Below are positions 11,561 to 24,141 of a DNA stretch of 64,000 bases, piece after piece; position 1 is the stretch's first letter, and each line of letters begins with the position of its first letter. The position numbers and the translations under genes were made by a program. The notes beneath the pieces were generated by a model, which saw only the letters and a list, made by a program, of their open reading frames with translations, was not told the DNA's origin and ran no database searches. The DNA is from Anthonomus grandis grandis (taxonomy: Eukaryota; Arthropoda; Insecta; Coleoptera; Curculionidae): the NCBI RefSeq assembly GCF_022605725.1, contig NC_065560.1, forward strand, positions 16,979,052 to 17,043,051. The letters are read 5' to 3'.

Positions 11561-12994
11561 AGTAAAGAAAGAAGCTTGAAGTAAATATATTAAACGTAAA
11601 ATTTTGATGTCTGGCAGCTTTAGAGTAATTTTTTACATTGAGGCTGGCAAAAACTTTGTACAGTAATAAGATGATTTCTGCTGTGTATTGAGCTTTACTT
11701 GGTAATTTATTTTGGTCTCTAATATCTTTAAAAATAAAAAGCATATTTTGAAGTATTCATTATTAAAATCAATTGAAAAAATAAAATTTGACCCCATTTT
11801 GCTATATTGTGCATATATTGGTATTACCTATGGAATTACTGAAGATCTAGGTCCAGTTTTTAACCTCCATTTAATTTTTTTGAAAGTATGGCATGACACT
11901 CCATAATATCATCAGCTTGATTCATATTCTATATTTGGCTGCTGCTTTATGTAATCAAAAGTGGTCAGCTCTTTATAATCATGGTCTAAAAAATATTTTT
12001 TAAGTGAACTGTCCTATAGAAATTTAACTAAAATAAAAATATATTATTTATTATATTATTAAATCAAATATTACATTTCAAATATATCATACAAGGTAGT
12101 CTCAGAAGTCTAAGAAACATGTTACTAAGTTAAGCGTAACAGTTTTTTACTATGAAAAAGTGAATTACTAAATAACGAGCCTAGTTTAAGTCAATTATTA
12201 ATAACTGTTGCGTTTATTACATTATTTACTTTTTATTTATTACTGAAATTTTAGAATTGAGACTAAAGAATCTATATATTAAACATATTGGGCCTGTTAT
12301 TAAAACGAGGAAATCTGTGAATTTTGCTTTTCATTGATTTAACTCAGCAGCTTCTTTTTCTCAGTATCCATTGTTTATTTTTGTTGTTTCCATTCGCGCA
12401 AAAATTTTTAAGTTATTGCAATAATTACTTATGCAGATGCAATGTCTATATTTATATATAATAAACATTTTTACAGTTTATTTCTCAGTTCTTATACAAT
12501 AGTTGCATTATAATTAACCGCTTTTTAAAAAATCTTTCTTTACCCGACGTGCCAGCATACCTACATAAAAATGTAGAACAGAAACTCTGACTCAACTAGA
12601 AAGATTTTACTGCAAGAAATTTGTACTAAATATGCGAATAAGTTAATTCTTAAGTTAAGGTTTTTCGCAAAATTTGATTAATGAGAGTTAGTTTTTCGAC
12701 AGAAGTAAAAAGAAAGCGTTTGTAAAATTTTAAATGCTAAGGAGCTATAAAAAATTGCCGCTTTTTATATGATATTTTAGATGCTTAACAGTCCGTGTAA
12801 ATTTTAGTCTACAAGACTGTATTTCAATTATTCATTGAACTACAATCATTTCAATATTTAATTTATTAAATCTCTTAATTTGTACCGCTAAAATAAATAA
12901 GTAACAAAATATATTTAACACAAATCCTACATAAGTTCTTAGTTTTAAGCATGCATTAAATATTTAAATATTAAAAATTCTTAATAGGTATAGG

Positions 12995-13017
12995 GGTCAT
13001 AATTATTAATTATGACC
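12995..13017. repeat. Perfect 23-bp palindrome
   Basis: GGTCATAATTA-T-TAATTATGACC has two 11-bp arms around one base. It may be chance in AT-rich DNA, but the GGTCA ends resemble nuclear-receptor half-sites in everted/inverted arrangement. No function is claimed. Confidence 0.55.
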
Positions 13018-13631
13018 TTTATATAATTAGTTATTTACTAGAGAATAAAGCTAATGAAAGTATTTAAAAAACATTAAATGCAATAATGAATGTACTTGTA
13101 CAAAAATGTAACAAGTAATTCAATAAATAATAAAAAACAAATAGGTCATAAATGAATTGACGCCATATGTAGTTTCACATGAACTAGGTGTGATATTGCA
13201 TAAAACTATATAATTTTATTTTTAACATAATGAAACATCTGATTTTCTTCTTAAGATTTTGATAAGACTAATTAATTAAGAATAAAATAAATGAGGGTAA
13301 TGTAGTGAATATAATCAAATTAAAATTAAAATAAACGTATTTACAAAAAAGTATAAAATGTTAATAATAAAAATAGAACAGGAGATGGAAAAAACCATAA
13401 GTAACGCAAAAAATATAACAATATACTGCCAATACTTAAGATAAAAAGTATACTCACCAATTTAGGTTAATCATCTTAAGCCAGTTCCTGTATTTGTTCA
13501 GTTGTGCAGTTTTACAGTCAATTTCCACTAAGAGTGCTCATTATTAATTTAAATTATTCAATTTTTTTGAATGTTTTACCAGCAATAAATTTTTTGACTT
13601 TTTTAAAAACCAGCTTTATTTGTTTTTTCAG

Positions 13632-14170
13632 GGCAAATGTTTTTAATGAACAGATTCTTTGATGGCGCCTTTTTAATGTTCGGCTTCGAAGTTATTTCAT
13701 TTATCAATGCCGACCAAGAGGACCGCATCGACCCGATGATCCAAATCTTCCCCAGGATGACGAAATGTACCTTTCGAAAATACGGAGCGTCCGGAGATGA
13801 AGAAAAACATGACGCTCTTTGTATTCTTCCCTTAAATGTGGTGAACGAGAAAATATACGTGTTTCTATGGTTTTGGTTTATAATTTTAGCAATATTGACA
13901 CTTATGACGGTGATTTATAGGATAATAATAATTTTTTCGCCCCGTATGCGTGTCTATCTACTTAGAATGCGTTATAGGCTTGTGCGAAGAGAAGTAATTG
14001 ACACTATTGTGCGTAGAAGTAAGATGGGTGACTGGTTTTTGTTTTACATGTTAGGGGAGAATATTGACTCATTAATTTTTAGGGATGTTTTGCAGGATTT
14101 GGCGCATAAATTAAACCGACACGATTTTCATCATGCTCCTGGGTTCAAGGGAGAAATTCAGGAAGCTTAA
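13632..14170 (+). CDS. Innexin, last coding exon (Inx3-like)
   Basis: Innexins form invertebrate gap-junction channels in the plasma membrane. The exon starts after a polypyrimidine tract and acceptor TTTTTTCAG (cag ends at 13631). It is open in frame before the internal ATG at 13637, so that ATG is not the start of translation. Residues (counted from 13637) show the second extracellular loop with its two conserved cysteines (TKC at about 44 and ALC at about 62), the family signature 'LPLNVVNEKIYVFLWFWF', and the fourth membrane segment (about 73-100). The cytoplasmic tail follows, with 'GDWFLFYMLGENID' and 'IFRDVLQDLA'. The ending 'GEIQEA' and 'ADQEDR-DPMIQ-FPRMTKCTF' remind me of insect Inx3 rather than Inx2 or ogre. 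That sub-assignment rests on memory. About 177 residues of a usual 360-400 are present; the N-terminal half must lie in other exons not seen here. The frame is intact, so the gene is probably functional. Confidence 0.88.
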
Positions 14171-14261
14171 TTTTTATCTTTGTTCTAACCTATTTTATCG
14201 TTTTGTAGAAACTTTGATATTTTAAACGAAGTCAATTATAGAAATTATTAGTTTTAAAAAT

Positions 14262-14272
14262 AATAAAATAAA
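14262..14272 (+). terminator. Poly(A) signals after innexin
   Basis: Two overlapping AATAAA hexamers (14262-14267 and 14267-14272) lie about 90 bp after the stop codon. This is a plausible cleavage and polyadenylation signal for the innexin transcript. Confidence 0.55.
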
Positions 14273-14279
14273 TTTAAAA

Positions 14280-15520
14280 AAACTTGACTAATGTTATATG
14301 GATCTTGAATGAGTAATTATTAAACATTTTCATTATACTACTTTTGAAAGGTAGATATAGTGTAATTGATAAAAAATCACTAGTCTTTTCATAAAAGCTA
14401 AATTTGGTTAAATTTTTTCAACAAACATATATATAAAATAAAACTAGAGTATTAATTTTTCTGAAACAATATAATAATAATTAAGGGACAACTTCTTTTT
14501 ACATATTTTATTTTATAACTTTTAATTCTGTTAAAATTCTTAAATTATGCTTCAGAGACCTGTTGACCATGGTCGAATAAAGCAATTCTTTTCTTAACGT
14601 ATGTTATAAAAATATTATTTCTACTTAATATTAAAATAAATAGCTTGCACGACGTTAAATAAATTATTAAGCATTGTAAACTATTCTGCTAAAAGATTTT
14701 TTTAATTAATTTATATTTAGTTAAATTAATTAAAAAAAATTAAGTTATAAATCCTTATATAAGAGTGTTTTAAATTTCATTTAAAAAATTTGATAAAGTT
14801 TGCTTAGCTTAAGGGACTATGAAAGAAACTTTGAGCTTAGAATATAGATAAAATAAAAACAACTTTCAGCGTAAAGTTCAATATCTGGGGTGAGGGGAAA
14901 GACGAGTTTTTTCGAGTAAAATAAATAGCTCATTATGAATCTTTAAAATTGGATTCTTAATTTTTTTTTTATTTCAATACATTCATTTCTCAACACATTT
15001 CTAGATAAAGTAATGTGCCTTTTATAAAAATTATAGTTATATATTAAACAAAAAAAAGTAATGTGTCCCAGAATGTGTACAAGATTTATCATGAGGCAGA
15101 GTTTTTTCAAAAAATAATAAAAATATCTTTTCTCATATACAGATCGTGTTTTCGTTCGTTACTTATAGGAAACCGCATAGAGGCGAAATTTTGCATCCTC
15201 GCGCGTGTACGAGTACCTACGACAGAGCACCGCCCCGGCCGGCCCGAGGACGGGAATCGGGATTAGTAAACATCTGACAAAATATTACGCGAAAATCCAG
15301 GAATTTTTAAAATATTTATTCTAATGCGGGTTTTACAGACATGACAATATGTAAAACCCCCATAGAATTGTAATCTTAAATGTTTAATATTTATGCTGTG
15401 TTTTGCATAATGAAAATAAAAGTGTTATTCTAATAAAAAATAAAATATCAACTCTGATAAAAATATAATAAAAGATCAGAAATAAAACTCTAATAAACAA
15501 ACTTAACAACATATTATTTC
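14280..15520. other. Intergenic sequence, no gene recognised
   Basis: AT-rich. A short GC-rich patch at about 15190-15262 (containing CCCCGGCCGGCCC) stands out, but I could not tie it to any family. Confidence 0.5.
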
Positions 15521-16374
15521 TTAAATAAAAGGCTCAAATAAACCACCTTCTTTCGCTAAACAAAAACTTAACCTATCGTAAAAGCTATTTCGCACCTCCG
15601 AAAGAGTTTTAGGTAAAATGGAATTGGCACCTTCGACAATTTTATTTCGCAACTCCTATAAATTTGTTGACCTACTAAATTCATGCTTGTAAATGGTCTG
15701 CTTAAGGTAACCCCACAGATAAAAGTCATTTGGAGACAAATCTGGAGACCTAGGAGGCCATTTAATATCACCAGTCCCACTAATAAGGCGGTTAGGAAAA
15801 GTATTTGGTTAAAATTCCTTTACCCTAGCCGCGTTATAAGCAGGACAGCCATCTTGCTGAAAATAAACCGATCCCAGGTAAAATAAATAAAAAAAATATT
15901 TTAAAAAAAATATTCTTTTTCATTTGCCTTTTCCATCATGGTTTTACAAAATTTCATTCTTCGCCACTAGTCTTCAGGAAATATTTCCTGAGTTTTTGAA
16001 TACTTGAAACATTTGTACCCATATTTTTTCCAGATACGAGCAACAGTTTTATTGCTTATTCCCAGTTCCTCTCCAACACTTCTAGTGGACCGTGTCGAAT
16101 CAAGTTCTAGGGTACTGCAAACGATTTCTTCCCACCGTTCTATATCCTGGACCACTTCAACAGGTGGTTCTTGATGTTTTGTGTGGCATTTTTTACAATC
16201 TTGAAGACAAAAAGATGTCTCAAAATTTGCAACCACATTTAAAACCGTTTTTGCACAAGGAATCGGTCTATTCTCAAATGTCACTGAAAACAAATCTGTA
16301 CATTGTACTGCGGAATTGCCTCCATAAAACCATTTAATTAGTTGAACTCTTTCGGAAGGGGTATAAACAGCCAT
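15521..16374 (-). pseudogene. Mariner-like transposase (DUF4817 type), internally deleted
   Basis: From the ATG at 16374 the frame begins MAVYTPSERVQLIKWFYGGN, the helix-turn-helix start typical of the DUF4817 group of insect mariner-like transposases. It continues through a second HTH ('LGISNKTVARIWKKYGYK') to a stop at about 15967. Past that stop, 'WRRMKFC-TMMEKANE' follows in frame. The sequence then jumps to 'FQQDGCPAYNAARV' and 'PPRSPDLSPNDFYLWGYLK', ending 'RLSFCLAKEGGLFEPFI' and a TAA at 15523-15521. The second catalytic aspartate (QQDG) and the SPDLSP region are present. The segment with the first catalytic DE and about 80 following residues is absent. With the stop codon this makes it a dead copy. 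The frame is also open upstream of 16374 to 16572, but conserved sequence starts at MAVYTP. No terminal repeats were found. Confidence 0.85.
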
Positions 16375-16574
16375 AGTGAAAAAAACACGAAAATAACGCT
16401 CAAAAATTATTAATGCAACGTGCAGTAACACAGCAAAGTAAGGTCTGCTGACTCCCGGTTCGAAAAATTCCGCCGCCTGCAAGGCGCAACCAAGCGGTGT
16501 TGCCATTATTTTGGGTAATACGTAGCTCACGATAACACGATCTGTATACGAAATATATATCTTTAAAGCCAAGA

Positions 16575-18688
16575 TCTACATTCGAAATTAGTATTAGGCT
16601 TGGTGGAAATAAATAAGGGCTTAAGAAATGTTACTTAAAATAGAATGTCGATATCCATGAGATAATAAGAAATAATAAGAATCGTAGTAATATTTTAAAT
16701 TTAAAATTACGATTTTTTAAGTTTTTAATAATCATGCAAATTAAAATAAATGCTTACTTTTTAATAAATATTAATAAAAAGGAAATCTTTTTCACTTTAT
16801 TACTAGTCAAATATGTCAAAAGGGGTCTTGTGGCATATTTGATCATATTTGTTTTATTCATCTTTTAAGTAGATGCTTGCTTTATTCATTTTTAAACAAA
16901 GTCTAAACTGTTTATCACATTATATTGCTTGTACGTAAAATAAATAAAAAGATTTAAAAATCGCCCATTTCAATATTGAATTAGTGCGTTGCTTTTATTT
17001 ATCTGCTACAGGAGCTTTTTCAAAATAGAATTTTCTAGTATGAAAAAGCTAAATATATAAGTACTATATGAACATTTGTATCATAAATATTTTGAAGCTC
17101 GACTTTTTTTTTATAACAAATACTCCTATACCCTTCTTACCTTATCAATAATCCCTAAGATTTACCCTAGCGTAGAACCAAGCGAACTAGCAAAGCAAAA
17201 TTTGTAGGAGAAAAATTTGGATTATTTCTAAAAGTACTTTCATAATGAGCGGGTACCAAAATTAAGTTTCAAAATAGACCCGATTCTAAATTATTAGTCT
17301 ATTATCTAAATATTTAGTCGAAATTATTAATAATAAATATTTGGATACCAGTATTACCTTTGCCTCCTTATTTAGTAAAAAAGTAAATAATAATATTGAT
17401 ATAACACAGGTCAAATCTTAAAATGCTTTATTCCTTAGTGATATCCATATATCTATATCTAGTTTATAACTTTCACAGTTGAAAAAATAGCCATATAACA
17501 AAATTAAATACGTTACTTTGCTTTAAGCTTATAATAATAAATTCCTTAAACATTAGTTTATGTATTAAGTAATGCATAGGATATAAAAATAATAGCCTAA
17601 TATTGTTTATCATAAAAATGTCATATTTATTTCGAAAAAATTACATTGAAAAAATTATTAATTTTTAAAATCAAAGTTTATTATTGTGGACAAATGTTTA
17701 TATAATAAAGTTAGGGCTAAATATACTAAATAAATGGTAAGACAATAACTACATATTAGTTTATAATAATTTTATTAAAATTAGCATATAAATATCTAAA
17801 GAATATTTAGAAACTCCTTTATAAAAACAAATGTTATCACTGCCAGAAATAATATTAATGTACTTATGCCAAATACTGCAAAATGCTCCAAAGTTGCCTC
17901 ACTTAAAAATAACAATTTAGAGATAAAATCGATCTATTTGAAAATACAGATAAGTTACGTTATATTAGAACAATATTTATATTAAAAATAAGTACCGAAA
18001 ACAATAGAAAATATAATTTATATAGTATTTATAACATCAGTTTTATTACAACATGGCGTGCAAATAACAATAATAAGAAAAACATATGTCGTTATTACTC
18101 AGATGTTATTAACATACATATTTAGTAGTAAAATTTTTCTACATTTTTTTGGTTATTTATTTTCAATCAATAATCATATCAACATTCCTTTTGTCAAAAA
18201 AATTAACAAGATTTGTTTTTGTAATATAATTACTCTGTATTTTTTGGTTAAGTTTGTTTTTCTAATACCACATAACTCTAAGACCAATATTTATGTACTA
18301 GTTTATAATGGTCCCAATTTTGTTAAAGACATCGTGATTTAATGCAATTATGAAAACGATTTTATAATAAATTATTATTTAAGGATTGAATGTTGTATGT
18401 GTTTTTCCTTTGCTTAGTTTCTGTTTTTATAGTTTATCTTTAAATATTGCTATATTATTTAACGAAACTACTATAATAATGAAAGCTTATGGACTTACCA
18501 TATAGCCTGTTTGTATAAATAAAACAAAATTATTCTGCCGGATGACACAGGTAAAAAGAACACTTAATAACTATTTTACTCTTTAAGACAAACAAATTAA
18601 ATTTGGTATATCGGGAACTGTTATCACAGCATCTTTTAACATGTTCAATTGATTTCCATCACTTCCTGTTTAACCGGAAGGGAAACTA
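16575..18688. other. AT-rich intergenic sequence, no gene recognised
   Basis: There are long A/T runs and a low-complexity open frame at 18058-18342 (+, 94 codons, F/I/N-rich) with no motif. I do not call it a gene. Confidence 0.55.
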
Positions 18689-18689
18689 A

Positions 18690-19448
18690 TTTTCTTATTT
18701 TAAATTGTATGGTATTACGTGTTTTGATAGAAAATAATATTCTGAGAACAATGATACCACATTTGCTACTTTTTATTTAATACTCATAGAAAATATCAGT
18801 TTTAAAAAATTTAAAATAGTGTGCCATGAATGCGTTGAAAGTTTTAATTTTTAATCATGTAATCCCGGAAAAATAATATTCATTTAATTTTATTACTAGA
18901 ATCTTTTACACGCCTATTTTGAATTTTTAACCTCTATTTTTGGGTTTAATTTATTTTTGAATAGCATGGTTTTTTTTTGCCACCAATTTGATACGATTAT
19001 TTTTTAAATCGGCTGATAAATAAGCCCGTAAGAAGAAAAACTACTTATTATAAAAACTTATTGGCTCAAATATTAACAGGTTTTAAAAATAATCATATTA
19101 AATTATTGGAAAAAACTGCATTTTAAAAGAAGCTGTTCCAAGTAAAGTGCTACTTAAAAAAATAAACTAAATGCCTAAAAGTACTAGTTTGGACATTTTA
19201 AAAAGCCGTGTAGAAGATTTTATTCATAAAATGCAATAAAAACCATTTTTCCGTGATAACTTGATTAAAAATTAAATTTTTTTTACGCATTCATGGCACC
19301 CTATTTCAAAATTTAAAAAATAGATTTTTTTCTATGAGTATTAAACAAAAAGTAGCAAATACACTATCATTGTTCCCAGAATATTATTTTCTATCAAAAA
19401 ACGTAATAATATATCAAGTGTCAGTATTGTGAAAATAAGAAAATATGT
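18690..19448. mobile_element. Fold-back MITE with long imperfect inverted repeats
   Basis: The left arm (about 18690-18874) and right arm (about 19244-19448) are inverted copies. Shared phrases include TTTTGATAGAAAATAATATT, TTTGCTACTTTTT, TAATACTCATAGAAAA, GGTGCCATGAATGCGT (left has GTGTGCCATGAATGCGT) and TTTTTAATCA. Arms of about 165-185 bp surround about 370 bp of unrelated non-coding sequence. There is no coding capacity. Similarity is best from 18713 inward (TATTACGT) and on the right to 19408. The outermost few dozen bases are weaker, so the termini and target duplication are not resolved. Confidence 0.75.
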
Positions 19449-19639
19449 TCGTATAAATATTATATCTATAGAGTAAATCTCATTTGTTAACATTGAAAAG
19501 TAAAAAACTTATTTCTTAAGTGTTTTACTTATACTCAATTATATTATTAAATTATGTTATTATACTTGAATGTTGGCTTTTTTCTGTGTCACCCCATATA
19601 TTCATTATATTTTTTAAAACTTTTTGTTTTTCTTTCGAG

Positions 19640-20600
19640 TTTTATTGATTTTATTTTCAGAGATTTACACTAATATTGCCATTTATTTAATTTTCTTCAT
19701 CTCCTTGCTACTGATTATTGCAGTATCTACTTTCTGGAGTAAGATTATAATACTAATCAGCGGTTTTATAATGGTTTTTTTATTATAAATAGGTTTGCAT
19801 ATAATAATGCATTATTTGAGAAAGACAATGATTACCCGGAAAACTTTGCTTTTGCTAATGCAAACTCAACAAAGCTCACTTTTTAAATTGATGAAAAAAG
19901 AATTCTGCCCGGTTGGAAAAAAGTTCTTCGAAAACAATATCAGGTGAAAAAAGAAATTTTCAAAAAATATTCTTCACTGGAAAAGCGGATTCTTTTCTAG
20001 ATATGATAAACGACAGGATCCAGGAAGAGCAAAGCAGAATCGCAACATTGGAAGTTAACACTTTCGATGAGCATCCCTGTAGACCTTTGGCTGCTGACGA
20101 GAACAAAGTTTAGTTAGTTAGTGCCAATAGGGAATTTGTTTGCGTGTAAAATGCGCGTCAAGCCACCTCAATTTGATTGGACCTCATCATCGAATATGTA
20201 TCAGCGTCAGTTTGAAGCGGTTGGTCTCTGCCCTTACGTTGGCTTTGAGAGGAGATTATGTTTCCACCCTGCAAAGAATATTCCCTAAATAGCAAAAGTT
20301 CTACGACCACTTGGTGAAATATTTGCAGATGAGTTATGACTAGTCAGATCTGAAACATGTCTACTACTCGCTATTTAAAAATCGGTGCCAAAAGTTCAGG
20401 AAGTCCTTTAGGAATAAGAATTTAAAGCACGTTTGATTTAACTGGATGTTCCATGATCCTCAGGTGTCCAAAAAGGATAATGAAACATTTGGTAGTTTAC
20501 CTAGATGGACTTTACGATAGTAAAATGAGGCAGGTTTTACAACTAGCATATTGATCTAGTGTACATACTTTCGGATCTGAAGTTGGGTTATCTACCAGGA
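19640..20600 (+). pseudogene. Ty3/gypsy retrotransposon gag remnant
   Basis: The open segment 19913-20113 (66 codons, ends 'EHPCRPLAADENKV') leads into frame-broken sequence. A frame at 20150 reads 'MRVKPPQFDWTSSSNMYQRQFEAVGLCP', and shifted frames give 'YDHLVKY--MSYDQSDLKHVYYSLFKNRCQKFRKS' and later 'LVVYLDGLYDSKMRQVLQLAY'. The KPP-FDG-SW--Y-RQFEA start, the LE-RYG-L-VY segment and the 'LR--L-LAYP' segment are familiar from capsid domains of insect Ty3/gypsy-like Gag proteins. Frameshifts and stops are frequent. No LTRs, protease or reverse transcriptase were recognised downstream. Confidence 0.55.
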
Positions 20601-23065
20601 ACCAATGTTGCTGGTGCGGACTACGTCAGTGAGTTGCGTAGAAGTTACTGGGTAAAGCTAAAGTTATTCTTTTTAACCGGCTAGCTCTTAGACGCTGAGC
20701 TGTCAATCCATCGAATGCTCGATTTGACATTTGCTGGATTTAGGGCTCATCATTCTAATGGCCAAAAGACTCAGCGTGACCCGTGAAGCTTTTTTAACTG
20801 AGTTTAATGAAACTTAAAGCCTAAAAACCTACTTAGTTCTTTTAATTTGCAAATGCTAGTATCACAGGACACAAGAATTGCATCTTATTCACCAACTTTA
20901 TTTGAGGCAGTTTGTGCTATCAGTGTGATTCCAGCAGCGTTGTCTGATCAATGTTCCAAAATTGATTTATACATATAGAAAAGGGCAATCAAAGCAAGTC
21001 AAGATATGCCGAATTTATTTATAATTTTAAATATTTTCATGATCTCTGTAAAACTGACTGAACAAGAGTGTATCATTTTCTTATACCACTTAACTTCTTT
21101 AGGGAGTTAGTTTTAAATATAAACATTCCCTTTTACAAAAACATAAAAATAAATGTAGAAAAAAACATGAGTAAATATTGGTCTAAAAACTTGTTTAACT
21201 AATTTTTACATATTTTACGAAAATATAGTAATTTACAATTTTATGTACTTTAATGTTTATAAGAACGGATATCGTCAAATAATAAGAAAAGCAAAAATAT
21301 AAGCTGTATTATAAGTCTAGATTAAAGAAGACAGAAAATTAAATTAGAGAAAATTGAATAATTATTATTAAACTAAAAGGCAATGCGTCGAAGTTAAAAA
21401 AAACATATAATTGAAGTAAGTGATAATACTAGTGAAGTAACAATACTATTGTTTTGTGTTGGAAGAAAGTTCTCTCAAAGCTCTAATTGACCCCATATCT
21501 TATACTAAAAATAATTTTATTCAGGATTCATTTTTTCCTCACATATAAACTCAGCTAGAATCAAGAGGCTCCCGAAGATAAAAACTTAAAAAACTTCCAC
21601 ATACACCTTTGGTTAAGCCATAAATAATTATTTTGACACTGCAGCTTTTCGGAATAATTTTAAGATTCTTGAGATAACGCCATTATTTAAAGAAAGTTAA
21701 TAAATTATGCAGTGAACTATCGACTCATATAGCCTTTACCCTATTTATCCATAATTATTAAAATATTGGTTACAAAAAGAATGATGGTAATTTAAAAAAA
21801 TAATATTATAATAAAAATTGTCAGTTTAGTTTTCGAGAAGATTTAAGTGTGGAAGACTATTTACCTTTTAGTCCGGGAGCATATGATACATATGACCTCA
21901 TCCTAAGCGGAGAATGAGTGAGAGTTAAAAAACGATAGGCTTTACTTGCTGAATATGAAACCCGTTTGCTGCAAACCCAAATCGGTCTCAACTGATTTGC
22001 AAAGAGCTGAGCTTTTGCAGCATTTTAAACTAATAAACAAATAATCTTACAATCGTTCGCTGCAAATTGAGAACTATTGCAAAATTTGCTGCCAATCGAA
22101 ATAATTTTCATAATTTTCTCCCACCACCTTATTATATAATTAACTGGACAATAGATCAACTGGAGAAGTTAAATTCATATCATTGACTTATTTCTTTAAT
22201 TCCTTCGAAGGTTGAAAAATGATTTTCTATTTAACTCCAACTTACGGCTATTTTCTACTTAAGGGTAACTTACTAAAATATTGTTGCAATAGCGAGCCAG
22301 CTCATGGTTTTAGCGATTAATTTGCCATGTTGATTGTGGATAGGATTGTTACTTGAAATTGATAACAATTAATTTTGAATCATTTTATTTTAATATTTGA
22401 AAAATATCAAAAAAATGTAAATTAGCATATAATTTTTTTAACTCATTCAACTTTGAGGTCTTTGCTTATAATGTACTACTGCATTGTGAATACACAATAA
22501 TTAAGCTTATGTTTGAAAACGCATTATTTGTGAGATATGATTCATTATGAAAGACTCCAAATGCAAGGCTTAATTCTTTACATTAAATTCCAGTATTTAC
22601 CGAGACGAAATCAACAAAATTATAAAGGAGTTTATATTGTAATCAAAGCGAAGTATAATAGAAAATATACTTGGATGTAGCATTTAAAAAATTAAAATGA
22701 AAAAAACGTAAATACAAAGTTTGTTTCATGTCGATTTTAAAAACAAAAAACTTTTAAAAAGTGTTGTAGGTATTATACACGATTTAAAGTGACAATTTTT
22801 GAAATGCATATCACATCAAAAACTGGTTATTGCAAGTCTCTTGAAGTATTTTTGACTTAGTAATTGCTATTACACAAAAAGTTTTCAAAAGTTGTGTCAT
22901 TTATTTTAAGACCTTGCAGAACTGGTCAAAAAAAGTTAATATACCAGAAATCATTTATATAAATAAAATTGCATAATGAGAGTTACTTCACATTATTGAA
23001 ACTTATTTGTTTAAAATCTTTATTAAATTAAATCGTCACCAGTTTTACAAAACAAATTTTAAAAT
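20600..23065. other. Intergenic sequence, possibly including decayed retroelement tail
   Basis: Between 20600 and 20960 the base composition resembles the gag remnant, but I could not recognise further domains. From 20960 to 23065 the sequence is AT-rich with no recognisable gene or repeat structure. Confidence 0.5.
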
Positions 23066-23069
23066 TCTC

Positions 23070-23335
23070 CCAATTTGTTCGACTTACACACAATCTGGCT
23101 CGGTGATTCCACGACGTTTTATAACACGAAATTCTGGAATTATTCACGAACGTGGTTTAACAAATTAAATCACCAGAATTCTCAATGCGCTCTTGAAGTT
23201 CTTTCGAAGTATTTAGTGCTCCATCATGATACAATAACTCTTTTAATTAGCCTCATAGAAAAAATCGCAAGGAGTTATATCTGAGCAAGAAGTCCAAGAA
23301 ATGGGTCAAGAAACGGATTTTAATTTACTTATGTA
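23070..23335 (-). pseudogene. Mariner-like transposase C-terminal remnant
   Basis: The minus strand reads 'SLRFFL-G-LKELLYHDGALNTSKELQERIENSGDLI', then after a shift 'RVIKRRGITEPDCV'. This fits, at low identity, the pattern SPLDFFLWGYLK---Y------T-EELRERI---- followed by an arginine-rich '--RR--LCIE' end seen in DUF4817-type transposases. It is heavily decayed, and no catalytic residue is certain. Confidence 0.45.
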
Positions 23336-23339
23336 GGAA

Positions 23340-24140
23340 ACACGAAAAGAATTAAACATATTTTTAACCTATTTAGTGTTTTATTTTTTTATTAGAAGTC
23401 GTAATACCTAACATCAGAAATCGAATTTATATTATTTTTATTTATATTTATATTATCGATTTATTATCGAAGGGAGGGACCTAGGAAATATAGTACTTTC
23501 GCAGTAATACTTAAGAGCTAAAAGTGTTTCGGAACGGAGGAGTTAAGCCAAGCAATCAATGTTTTGACCAAGGTTCTTCGTTGAGTTCAACCCAATGCCC
23601 ACAAGCCTCAGTGGCCTCCACCCTTTGCGCCAATTAACATTCCAGCTTTTGACCTATCGAAAAGCGGGAGCGAGGGAGGAGAGATATCTTGCCTGTGTTG
23701 AGTGGGCTAAATCTTGCAGTTACCCTCCACAATTCTATTCTGAAACGACCGTTAGTGGAACCGTCTCTGGAATATTACAGGAGCCGGTCCAATAAGACAA
23801 AATAAATAAATTTTAAATACACACTTCTAAGATTCTGTAAAAATGTATTTTTTGTGTGTTTTATGTACTTCTTCCAATCTTCTTTATTTTTTTGAGAAAT
23901 TGTAAGTAAATTTTCATTCTGCTTAGATATTATTATGAAAATGTAAATACCTTAATTATTCTTCTAGTTTTTGTACTATTTTATTAGTATTCTGTTGTTA
24001 AAATTGATTCGTAGGGTATATTTAGTACTTTATAATAAGCCAAAAACAATATTCTTATTTAAACTAAAGGGGTTAACTAGTACATTTAAATAATATAAAA
24101 TATGACAACTAACACAACATATAACAATGCAAAATATGTT
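23340..24140. other. Intergenic sequence with a GC-richer patch
   Basis: The patch 23520-23790 is clearly less AT-rich than its surroundings and has an open frame (23595-23795, +, 66 codons) that I do not recognise. It could be a decayed exon or retroelement piece. Confidence 0.4.
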
Positions 24141-24141
24141 T

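Larger units (their letters stand above)
11180..13630. other. AT-rich sequence, probably intron or intergenic upstream of the innexin exon
   Basis: Apart from the weak direct repeat at 11285-11560 and the palindrome at 12995-13017, no feature is recognised. If the innexin gene reads from the left, part of this is its last intron. I could not find an upstream innexin exon. Confidence 0.5.

Noticed and set aside
16092..16337. 81-codon plus-strand open frame
   Set aside because: Antisense to the mariner-like transposase HTH region.
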